A stretch of 64,000 nucleotides of DNA from Gemmatimonadaceae bacterium (GTDB lineage: Bacteria > Gemmatimonadota > Gemmatimonadetes > Gemmatimonadales > Gemmatimonadaceae): NCBI GenBank assembly GCA_035606695.1, contig DATNEW010000003.1, positions 1 through 64,000 on the forward strand, read 5' to 3'. This document shows positions 14,966 to 22,926 of the stretch, piece after piece. Under the pieces are notes generated by a model. It had not been told where the DNA came from, did not search any database, and saw nothing but the letters and a program-made list of their open reading frames with translations. Made by a program: the position numbers and the translations under genes. Within the stretch, counting starts at the first letter, position 1. Each line of letters starts with the position of its first letter.

Positions 14966-17626
14966 ATGCTCGACCGACTGCGTTACGCGCTGACCGCCAT
15001 GCTCCGCCGCCGCCGCGTCGAGCGGGACCTGGACGACGAGATTCGCGACCACATCGAGCGCGAGACCGAGAAGAATTTGACGCGCGGCATGGCGCCGGCG
15101 GACGCCCGGCGCGCGGCGCTCGTCGCGTTTGGTGGACGCGAGCAGCTCAAGGAGTCGCATCGCGATGCGCGCGGCACGCGGTGGCTGGACGACTTCGTCG
15201 CGGACATGCGCCACGGTGTGCGCATGTTCGCGGCGAACCCGGCGCTCACCGCCGCCGCCGTGGCGACGCTCGCTCTTGGCGTCGGGGCAAACACCGCGAT
15301 CTTCACCGCCGTCAGCGCCGCGCTGTTGCGGCCGCTGCCATTCCAGAATCCGGATCGTCTCGTCATGGTTGGCGAGAACAATCGCGAGTTCGTCTGGCAC
15401 ATGGCGGACGCCGCGCCGGCGAACTACCTCGACTGGCGCGCGCGCGTTCCGGCGTTCGCCGACGTGATGGCGTACGGCGACGGTCCCGCGTCGGTCACGT
15501 TGCTGGTGAACGGCGCGCCGCGGCTCGCACCCATCGTCGGCGTCACCGGCAACTTCTTCTCGGTGCTTGGCGTCGGCATGCAGCTCGGCCGTGCATTTCG
15601 CGACGAGGAGACGTGGAGCGGGCATCCGTTCGTCGTGATCATCAGCGATCGCTTATGGCGCGAACAGTTCGGCGGCAAACCGTCCGTTGTCGGCACGTTC
15701 GTGTCCGTCAGCGGGAAGATGGCGGAAATCGTCGGCGTCGCGAAGCCCGGTTTCACCTTCCCGCGACCCGAGGTCGACGTCTGGTTGCCGCTGGGCTGGA
15801 CGGTGAAACAACGCGCGAACATCTCGTTTCGGCGTGCGCACTATTTGCGGGTCGTCGCACGGCTGCGCGATGGCGTCACGGCCGACGAAGCAAGCATCCA
15901 GCTTCGCTCCGTCGCCGACGCGCTCAAGCGGGAATATCCGGAGACGAATCGCATCATGGACGCGGAGCTCGTCCCGCTGCATCGCTTCCTCGTCGGCGAC
16001 TCGCGGCTTCCGCTGCTCGTGCTCCTTGGCGCCGTGACGCTGCTGCTTCTCATCGCGTGCGTGAACGTCGGCAATCTGCTGCTCGTGCGAGCGGCGAACC
16101 GGGAGCGCGAGATGGCGGTGCGCGCCGCGCTCGGCGCGGGGCGCTCGCGGCTCGTTCGGCAAGCGTTCGCCGAAAGCGTCGTGCTGTCGTGTGCCGGTGG
16201 TGTTCTGGGACTCGTCCTCGCGTGGTGGGGAACGCGCGTGCTCGTACGTCTGGCGCCGCGGGGCGACGGCATGCTGCCGATGGCGAACGTCGGCATCGAT
16301 TGGCGTGTCGCGCTGTACGCGCTCGCGGTGACGCTTGGCGCCGGCCTGCTGTTTGGCATCGCGCCGGCGATCTGGGCCTCGCGACGGTCGCCGAACGACG
16401 TGCTGTCGGGCGCCGGCGGCAGCGGCCGCTCGAGCACGCGCGGCGTTCGTGCGCGCCGCGGCGGCGAGCGTCTCGCGGCGATCGAAGTGGCGATCGCGCT
16501 CGCCCTCACGGCGGGCGCGGCACTGCTCGTTCGCAGTTATGAGAATCTTCAGAATGTGAACGTCGGCTTCGAGTCGGCCAACGTGCTCGAAGCCACGGTG
16601 CAATTGCCGGCGCGCTATGACAGCCAGACCAAGATCGTCCGTTTCGCCGACGAGGTCATGACACGGGCGCGGGCGCTGCCCGGTGTCGTCGACGTCGGCG
16701 TCGCGAATCAACTCCCGTTGACACGGCCCAGCTGGAGCAGTGCGTTCAGTATCGAGGGACCGTCGGCGGGGCACTTCGGCGCGAGCCTGCTGCATCGCGA
16801 GGTGTCGGCGGACTACTACAAGACGATGCGCGTCCCGCTGATCCGCGGCCGCACGTTCACCGCATCGGATCGCGGACTGCCGTTCTACGTCGTGATCAAC
16901 GAGTCCTTCGCGCGCGCGTACTTCAAGGGAAGCGATCCCGTCGGCCAGCGAATCACGTTCGACAAGGCGCCCGATTCGACGTCGCTGTGGCGAACGATCG
17001 TCGGCGTGGTCGGCGACGAACATCAGGCGACACCGGGCACACCGACCGACATCGAAGTGGATGCGCCGATCACGCAGGAACCGTCGCATCAGCTCGCGTT
17101 CGTGGTGCGCACACGCGGTGAGCCGTTAGCCGTTGCCCCGGGCATGCGGCACGCGATCGGCGACGTCGATCGACTCCTCGCGATCGAGAGCATCCGGTCC
17201 ATGGACGGCATTCGCGCCGAGTCCATGGCGCGTGACAGATTTCTCATGATGCTACTGTCGATGTTCGGCATCGTCGGACTCGCGCTCGCCGCGGTCGGCG
17301 TCTATGGCGTGATCGCGCAGCTCGCCCGGGCTCGCACGCGCGAGATGGGCATTCGCATCGCCCTCGGCGCGAATCCGCGCGAGGTGCAGTGGCTGATCGT
17401 GCGCCGAGGGATGGGCATTGCGATGTTCGGTGTGATCGCCGGCTGCGCATTGTCGCTCGCCGGGGCGCGGGCGATGACGAAGCTCGTCTTCGGCGTGGCG
17501 CCGACCGATCCGCCAACGCTCGGCGCCGCCGTGGCGATCATTCTGGCGTCGACGTTGCTGGCGTCGTGGCTTCCGGCGCTTCGGTCGGGACACGTGGACC
17601 CCGCGACCGTGCTGCGGGAGGACTGA
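14966..17626 (+). CDS. ADOP-type ABC permease (duplicated FtsX/MacB domains)
   Basis: This 886-residue membrane protein starts with a cytoplasmic permease-prefix domain (RRRRVERDLDDEIRDHIERE...RRAALVAFGG). It then has two MacB-type halves, each a periplasmic core plus FtsX permease helices. The first permease helices read LGAVTLLLLIACVNVGNLLLVRAANREREMAVRAALG and the second LALAAVGVYGVIAQLARARTREMGIRIALG. ADOP proteins act as large MacB-like transporters or mechanotransducers, probably with an ATPase encoded elsewhere. The PadR regulator gene precedes it by 10 bp. Substrates are unknown. Confidence 0.9.
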   Translation: MLDRLRYALTAMLRRRRVERDLDDEIRDHIERETEKNLTRGMAPADARRAALVAFGGREQLKESHRDARGTRWLDDFVADMRHGVRMFAANPALTAAAVATLALGVGANTAIFTAVSAALLRPLPFQNPDRLVMVGENNREFVWHMADAAPANYLDWRARVPAFADVMAYGDGPASVTLLVNGAPRLAPIVGVTGNFFSVLGVGMQLGRAFRDEETWSGHPFVVIISDRLWREQFGGKPSVVGTFVSVSGKMAEIVGVAKPGFTFPRPEVDVWLPLGWTVKQRANISFRRAHYLRVVARLRDGVTADEASIQLRSVADALKREYPETNRIMDAELVPLHRFLVGDSRLPLLVLLGAVTLLLLIACVNVGNLLLVRAANREREMAVRAALGAGRSRLVRQAFAESVVLSCAGGVLGLVLAWWGTRVLVRLAPRGDGMLPMANVGIDWRVALYALAVTLGAGLLFGIAPAIWASRRSPNDVLSGAGGSGRSSTRGVRARRGGERLAAIEVAIALALTAGAALLVRSYENLQNVNVGFESANVLEATVQLPARYDSQTKIVRFADEVMTRARALPGVVDVGVANQLPLTRPSWSSAFSIEGPSAGHFGASLLHREVSADYYKTMRVPLIRGRTFTASDRGLPFYVVINESFARAYFKGSDPVGQRITFDKAPDSTSLWRTIVGVVGDEHQATPGTPTDIEVDAPITQEPSHQLAFVVRTRGEPLAVAPGMRHAIGDVDRLLAIESIRSMDGIRAESMARDRFLMMLLSMFGIVGLALAAVGVYGVIAQLARARTREMGIRIALGANPREVQWLIVRRGMGIAMFGVIAGCALSLAGARAMTKLVFGVAPTDPPTLGAAVAIILASTLLASWLPALRSGHVDPATVLRED

Positions 17627-17776
17627 GCTCCGGCGGTTCGCGCCGCAATGCGGGTTGACGCCGACGTCGTTCGGTCGCGCGCGACGGCGTGGCGGTTGGC
17701 GACGGCTGCCGTAGCGATCAGCGCGGCCATTCGCCGCCGGGACGACGCAATGCGCGCGCGATCACAGCATGCGCGT

Positions 17777-17804
17777 GACGGCGGTCACGGGTGTGACCGC
17801 CGTC
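17777..17804 (+). terminator. perfect hairpin between ADOP and DUF4382 genes
   Basis: A 12-bp perfect stem (GACGGCGGTCAC / GTGACCGCCGTC) with loop GGGT lies 150 bp after the ADOP stop. No T run follows. It is a terminator-like structure, or an operator for a dimeric protein; the rest of the 279-bp gap holds nothing I recognise. Confidence 0.45.
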
Positions 17805-17905
17805 GCTGTTTCCGGGATCAACGCGCACGAGATTCGCGTACTTCACTGGCAACGATCGTCACATCGACGCATCAACCAGACGCATCAATCCGCAGGAGAC
17901 GAGCG

Positions 17906-18574
17906 ATGAAACAGTTCCGCGTTGCGCTTTGCGTGGCCGCCGCGGCAGCGGCATTCACTATCCCGTTGGCGTGCTCCGATTCGGGAACGCCCACGGACAC
18001 CGCCAGCGGCTCCGGGACCGTCGTCGTCAATCTCACTGACGCGCCCTTCTCCACCGACTCCGTTCGCAGCGTCGACATCTTCGTGCTGCGCGTCGACGCG
18101 CGTCAGTCAGACGCAGATTCCGCGACGACCGATCATGCGCTGTCGAGCGACAGTGCGTCCTCGAATGGTTGGAAGACCATCGCGGCGCCGAACGCATCGT
18201 TCAACTTGCTCGCGCTTCAAAGCGGCGTCATCGCCCCGCTCGGACAGACGACGCTCGCCGCGGGCACCTATAACGGCTTCCGTCTCGTCATCGACCCAAC
18301 GCGCTCGAGCGTGACGCTCAAGAATGGAACGAAGCTCACCAACAGCAGCTCGCCCAACGTGACGTTCCCGGGCGCCGCGCAGTCCGGCCTCAAGATCATT
18401 CCGTCGCAGCCCGTGACCATCGCCTCGGGCGCGACCACGACGCTGCTCGTCGACTTCGACGTCAACAACAGTTTTGTCCAGCGCGGCAATACCATCGCGC
18501 AGAACGGGTTGCTCTTCAAGCCGGTGATCAAAGCGACGATCACGAATAAGACGACAGCGAACGCGGGAACGTAG
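17906..18574 (+). CDS. DUF4382-like lipoprotein
   Basis: This 222-residue protein has a lipoprotein signal (FTIPLACSDSG). The mature part matches the DUF4382 pattern: GTVVVNLTDAPFSTDSVRSV and VDIFVLRVDARQ, then LLALQSGVIAPLGQTTLAAGTYNGFRLVID, and a C-terminal LVDFDVNNSFVQRG. Such proteins are beta-sandwich surface lipoproteins of unknown function. A good ribosome binding site (CAGGAGAC) lies 6 nt before the ATG. It is convergent with the next ADOP gene. Confidence 0.8.
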   Translation: MKQFRVALCVAAAAAAFTIPLACSDSGTPTDTASGSGTVVVNLTDAPFSTDSVRSVDIFVLRVDARQSDADSATTDHALSSDSASSNGWKTIAAPNASFNLLALQSGVIAPLGQTTLAAGTYNGFRLVIDPTRSSVTLKNGTKLTNSSSPNVTFPGAAQSGLKIIPSQPVTIASGATTTLLVDFDVNNSFVQRGNTIAQNGLLFKPVIKATITNKTTANAGT

Positions 18575-18618
18575 CAACCGATTACGCGTCGGACAATCGC
18601 TCGACGGCTAGCGACAGG

Positions 18619-21081
18619 TCAGTCGGCGCGCAGCGCTTCCGCGGGATCGACTCGCGCGGCACGGCGCGCCGGCAGCCAGGCGGCGATCGACGCCGTGACG
18701 ACGAGCGCCAGCACCGCGCCGCCAAGCGTCAGCGGATCCGTGGGCGAGACGCCGTAGAGCAACGAGCGAAGCAGCGGCGCGACAACGGCGAACAGCACGA
18801 GGCCGGCACCCGCCCCGATCACGACGAGCGCGAGTCCGCGCATCGCCACGGTTTGCGCCAACTGCCGCGGGTCGGCACCCAGCGCGATGCGCACTCCGAA
18901 TTCTCGCGTGCGCAACGCGACCATATACGCCATCACGCCATACAGTCCGATGGCTCCGAGCAGCAGCGTGATGATGGCCGCCGCGCTCATCAGCGTCAGC
19001 GCGAACGAGAGTCGCGCCATCGACGCACGAACGACGTCGGTCATCAGCTCGACGTTGAAGATCGGCACCGTCGGGTCGAGATCGCGTACGATTTTTCTAA
19101 TCGACGGCAACACCGCCGTCGGCGACCCCGACGTCTTCACGACGAGCGCCATCATGCGGCGAGCCCTCGGCTCGACTGAATCCAACGGCACCACCTGCGG
19201 CACATAGAGTGTCGCGGACGGCTGCGCGCCGAGGTCACGATCGCGCACGTCGCCGGCGACGCCGATGATGGTGTACGAGGGTCCGGCAGGCACCGACACG
19301 ATTCGCCTCCCCACCGCGGCGCGGCCCGTCGGATCGTGCCACAGCGTTTCCGCGGCGCGCCGGCTGATCACGGCTTCGCCGTCACGCTGAACGCTCAAGG
19401 TCTGAAAGCTTCGGCCGGCGAGCAGCGGAATGTTCATCGCCGCGAAATAGCCGTCGTCGATCGCGTTCGTCGAAAGCGAGGACTGCCGTCCCTCCTCTTC
19501 CATGCGGAACGACTGCTGATGCGTCTCTCCGTCGCCCAGCGGCAATCGTTCGGTGAGACCAGCGGCGCGAACGTTGGGAAGGTCTCGAACCGCCGCGGTG
19601 AGGCGCGCATGAAACCGGACCGCGCCCGAGTCGCTGTAGCGCGCGAACGGCAGCTGCATCCAGACGGTAATCACATTTCGTGTATCGAAGCCCGGACGCT
19701 CGTCGTAGAGCCGGCGAAACGTGCGCAGGAGCAACGCCGATCCCGCGAGCACCACGAGCGCCACCGCGATCTGCGTGGCGGCGATGCCCATGCGCAGCCG
19801 CTGTCGCGCTTTGCTTGCGGTGTCGCTGCGCCCGCCATCGCGCAGACTGATCGACAGATTCGCGCGCCGAATGCGAAACGCCGGTACGATGCTGCACAAG
19901 CACGCGCTCGCGATCGCCACCACGACGACGAACACAGTCGTCACGCTGCCGACATGCAACTCGGCCAGCCGGGGAACGTCCGCCGGTCCGAACGACACGA
20001 GCGCACTCACCGCGACCCACGCCGCCGCGACCGCAATCGCGCCCGCCGCCGCACACAGCACGACCGCTTCACCGAGGAAGTGCGTGAGAATCCGCAGCCG
20101 GCTTGCGCCGAGTGCTTCGCGCACCGCGAGCTCGAGCTGGCGGCCATCCGCGCGGATGAGCATGAGGTTCGTGACGTTCGCGCACGCGACGAGCAGCACG
20201 AGCCCCGCCGCGGCGGCGAGAATCCACAGCGTGCGCGCGATGCCGCTCGTCATCTCGTCGCGCAGCGGCGTGACGACGGGAGTGACGCCCGTCTGGTCCA
20301 GCCAGGTGATCGTCGGCGTTCCCGATTCGAGAAGTGGAAAGAGCTCGACGACGCGCGGCAGGACCGTCGCGAGATCGCGCTGCGCCACCGCCGTCGTCGC
20401 GCCGTCGACGAGACGCCCGACCGCCGAATAACTGAAGTCGCCGAGCGAGGCGCCGGCCCGATCGAGCTTGGAGGGAAGCCACACGCGAGTCGCGGCGTCC
20501 GGAAACCGGAAGCGCTCCGGCATCACACCAACGATGATCCTCGCGACACTATTGGCGTAGAGGATCTTCCCGATGACGTCGCGGTCTGCGTGGAACCGCT
20601 GCCTCCACACCGATTCGCTGATGATGGCGGCGTCCGGCCCATGCCCACGATCTTCGTCGACCGTGAACGAGGCGCGGCCGAGAAGCGGGGGCACCTGCAA
20701 CATGGAGAGCGTGGACGTCGTGACCCACGTCGCGGTGACGCGCTCCGCCTGGTCATCGCTCCCGCGCGTCCAGATGTTGGCATTTCCAGTTCTATAAAAC
20801 CCGATGTCCTGGAGGCGCCGTGAGAATCGCTTGAACGCGAAGTACGCGCCGGCCGGCTGCTGGATGCGCCGAAGCTCGGGCGATCGCGCATCCATGCCGA
20901 CGCTGACCAGACGATCGGAGTGCCCGAACGGGAGGGGCGCGAGCAGCACACCGTAGACGATGGCGAACATCGCCGCGACAGAACCGAGCCCGAGGACGAG
21001 CGTCAACGTCGCCGTCGTGGTGAAGACCGGCGTGCGCTTCAAGGATCTGAGAGCGTGTTTCAACCAGCTCGGCAGATTCAT
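18619..21081 (-). CDS. ADOP-type ABC permease
   Basis: This 820-residue permease has the duplicated MacB/FtsX layout. The first half runs MNLPSWLKHALRSLKRTPVF...TLTLVLGLGSVAAMFAIVYGVLL to VLLVACANVTNLMLIRADGRQLELAVREALG. The second ends AIGLYGVMAYMVALRTREFGVRIALGADPRQL. It lacks the N-terminal prefix domain of the permease at 14966. It starts 16 bp after the module-TIGR03067-like gene, so they form one operon. No ATPase gene is nearby; transport substrate unknown. Confidence 0.9.
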   Translation of the reverse strand: MNLPSWLKHALRSLKRTPVFTTTATLTLVLGLGSVAAMFAIVYGVLLAPLPFGHSDRLVSVGMDARSPELRRIQQPAGAYFAFKRFSRRLQDIGFYRTGNANIWTRGSDDQAERVTATWVTTSTLSMLQVPPLLGRASFTVDEDRGHGPDAAIISESVWRQRFHADRDVIGKILYANSVARIIVGVMPERFRFPDAATRVWLPSKLDRAGASLGDFSYSAVGRLVDGATTAVAQRDLATVLPRVVELFPLLESGTPTITWLDQTGVTPVVTPLRDEMTSGIARTLWILAAAAGLVLLVACANVTNLMLIRADGRQLELAVREALGASRLRILTHFLGEAVVLCAAAGAIAVAAAWVAVSALVSFGPADVPRLAELHVGSVTTVFVVVVAIASACLCSIVPAFRIRRANLSISLRDGGRSDTASKARQRLRMGIAATQIAVALVVLAGSALLLRTFRRLYDERPGFDTRNVITVWMQLPFARYSDSGAVRFHARLTAAVRDLPNVRAAGLTERLPLGDGETHQQSFRMEEEGRQSSLSTNAIDDGYFAAMNIPLLAGRSFQTLSVQRDGEAVISRRAAETLWHDPTGRAAVGRRIVSVPAGPSYTIIGVAGDVRDRDLGAQPSATLYVPQVVPLDSVEPRARRMMALVVKTSGSPTAVLPSIRKIVRDLDPTVPIFNVELMTDVVRASMARLSFALTLMSAAAIITLLLGAIGLYGVMAYMVALRTREFGVRIALGADPRQLAQTVAMRGLALVVIGAGAGLVLFAVVAPLLRSLLYGVSPTDPLTLGGAVLALVVTASIAAWLPARRAARVDPAEALRAD

Positions 21082-21097
21082 CGTGGCTCGCCCGAGC

Positions 21098-22171
21098 TCA
21101 CTTGCGCTTCCATTGGCTGAGCGTCATTCCCTCCCCGCCGGCAGGCGGGAACTCCGCCGGTCGCTCGCGTCCCGGCGCGGCCATCAGAAAACACACCTCG
21201 TCGCCGATCCACTGCATGATGCCTTTGCTCACTTTGCCCGTGTCGCGCCCGTGGACATGGAGATAATCGATGGCAATCGGTGTCGCGCTCTCGTCGATGC
21301 GCATCTTCACGTGCAACATGGTTTGTCCGCCGAACACGACCTTCGCTTCGTTGCGCGTCCCGGTGCGCGACCCGTACGCCAGCCAGTCGGCCCGCATCTC
21401 GTCGCCGTTGGTGACGAGCCGAACAGGAATCCACGTGCCTTCGAGTCGCGCAAGTATCGGGCTCGACTCGATCGCGAAGTCCGCGGGATCGACGGGCGGT
21501 AACGGAGCGGCGCTCGCGGCTTCCCCGTCCGGCGCGGTACCACCGGTGACTCCGGCCGGACGGGCCGGCGAGGCACGACGCAGCCGCTCCAGCGCATGTC
21601 CGCTTCCTGCCGTCGTCGCAAACGACGTCGGACGCGACGAACCGACCAGGCCGAGACAGATGGTGAGGCGATCATCGTCGAGCGCGAACAATCCGTACGC
21701 GTGATTTCCGGCCTCGGGACCCTCGACGAACGTGATGTCGATCTGCATCGGCGTCGTCAGCGTGTCGATGCTGAATCGGCCGTCATAGGTGGCCTCGGGC
21801 GACTCCATCCGAAACAGATCGCCGTCCATGAGAAGTTTCGAATCCCCGAACGCCGCGCCGGGCATGTTGCCGCCGTCGATCTGCAACGACTCGAAATGCC
21901 ACTCGCCTTGCAGTGCCCGCAGCTGCTCGACATGCCGAACGAGCTGCGGCCAACTGGCGAACCCGCTCTGTCGCGCGATGACGGACTGCGCGTCGGCCAG
22001 GCGAAATCCCGCCGCGCGCGTTTGCGCGACGGACATGCCGCCGGCCTTCGGCAGATGTGCGATGAATGCCCGCGCGGCCGAAGCGTCGCCGGCGCGAAGC
22101 TCGGCGAGCAACGTTTTTGCCTGGCCGCGAAAGTGGTCCAGGTTGGGGCGGGTCGTCAGCTGATGCGTCAC
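21098..22171 (-). CDS. N-terminal module plus TIGR03067-like domain protein
   Basis: This roughly 357-residue protein opens with the module shared with the two ankyrin proteins (NLDHFRGQAKTLLAEL...RLADAQSVIARQSGFASWPQLVRH). A beta-rich part follows (LQGEWHFESLQIDGGNMP...GLFALDDDRLTICLG), which resembles the TIGR03067/lipocalin-like domain common in planctomycetes. A second such unit is near the C-terminus (LARLEGTWIPVRLVTNGDEM...GKVSKGIMQWIGDEVCFLM). GTG 22171 is chosen because GGAGG lies just upstream. The ADOP permease gene follows after 16 bp. A conserved motif lies 91 nt upstream. Confidence 0.75.
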   Translation of the reverse strand: MTHQLTTRPNLDHFRGQAKTLLAELRAGDASAARAFIAHLPKAGGMSVAQTRAAGFRLADAQSVIARQSGFASWPQLVRHVEQLRALQGEWHFESLQIDGGNMPGAAFGDSKLLMDGDLFRMESPEATYDGRFSIDTLTTPMQIDITFVEGPEAGNHAYGLFALDDDRLTICLGLVGSSRPTSFATTAGSGHALERLRRASPARPAGVTGGTAPDGEAASAAPLPPVDPADFAIESSPILARLEGTWIPVRLVTNGDEMRADWLAYGSRTGTRNEAKVVFGGQTMLHVKMRIDESATPIAIDYLHVHGRDTGKVSKGIMQWIGDEVCFLMAAPGRERPAEFPPAGGEGMTLSQWKRK

Positions 22172-22262
22172 GAAGCCTCCATGCCGAGCCTGGGGTCCGC
22201 AATCAGGCTGCACGAAGGTCGTGGCCTAACCGACGAGCGCACATACATGCGCGAGCATGCGA

Positions 22263-22288
22263 AGGTGAGTTGAACTCTTCCCGCGGAC
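22263..22288 (-). promoter_or_regulatory. copy 2 of the 26-bp conserved upstream motif
   Basis: Read on the minus strand it begins GTCCGCG and ends ACCT, with the palindromic core GAGTT-C-AACTC. It lies 91 nt upstream of GTG 22171. It matches copy 3 at 22 of 26 positions. One core difference (A-T for G-C) is compensated on the other side of the palindrome. Confidence 0.65.
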
Positions 22289-22382
22289 CCGGAGGCTTCC
22301 TTCAAGCCGCCCCGATCATACGTCGGATGGTCACGGGTGGCAAGAATTGCTTCGCCACCGCTCGGTGCGACGCACCATTCGC

Positions 22383-22442
22383 TTGACCCCGCCCCGCGCG
22401 ACGGGTAGCCTACGGGATCATTTTCTGTGTAACTACATCACA
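22383..22442 (+). promoter_or_regulatory. promoter and possible operator of the marR-type gene
   Basis: TTGACC (22383-22388), 17 bp, then TAGCCT (22406-22411). A TGTG-N9-CACA inverted repeat (22426-22442) lies between the expected mRNA start and the ATG, where the MarR protein could bind to repress itself. Confidence 0.4.
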
Positions 22443-22906
22443 TGTCCGGATCCGCCACGAAAGCCTCGGGCGCCACAGCCAAATGCGCCGCCGGTACGCT
22501 CCGCCGCGCCACGCGCTCCATCTCGCGCGTGTATGACGCGCGCCTCGCGCCCGCCGGACTCACCGCGACGCAGTTCTCATTGCTGAGCGCTGTCCAACGG
22601 CGCCGTGGACCGGTTCGCCTGACCGAGTTGGCCGACGAATTGGTGTTCGAGCGGACGTCCCTCTACCGGAACCTCACGCCGCTCGCGCGCGAGGGACTGA
22701 TCACGCTCAGCAACGCCGGCGGTCGCGCGCGGCAGGTGGCCCTGTCGGCGAAGGGTGTTCGGCGCATCGCGCAGGCGCTGCCGCTGTGGACCGCCGCGCA
22801 GGAGGATTTTCTCGAACGGTTCGGGCGCGGTCCGTGGAACGAGCTTGCCGAGCAGCTCGTCGAGATCGTCGACATCGCGCGGGCCATGCCGGGCGCGGAC
22901 GGCTGA
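22442..22906 (+). CDS. MarR-family regulator
   Basis: This 154-residue regulator has the MarR winged-helix core: TATQFSLLSAVQRRRGPVRLTELADEL, then FERTSLYRNLTPLAREGLI, then the wing ARQVALSAKGVRRIAQA. N- and C-terminal helices form the dimer interface. No operon partner is obvious: it is convergent with an ADOP gene, 20 bp away, and divergent from the module gene at 22171. It may control itself or one of these neighbours. Ligand unknown. Confidence 0.85.
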   Translation: MSGSATKASGATAKCAAGTLRRATRSISRVYDARLAPAGLTATQFSLLSAVQRRRGPVRLTELADELVFERTSLYRNLTPLAREGLITLSNAGGRARQVALSAKGVRRIAQALPLWTAAQEDFLERFGRGPWNELAEQLVEIVDIARAMPGADG

Positions 22907-22926
22907 TTGGTTTCGCGACGAGCGCC

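Noticed and set aside
19336-20823. 495-codon open frame antisense to an ADOP permease
   Set aside because: The product is almost only Arg, His, Asp and Glu without any fold; the sense strand is a clear permease.
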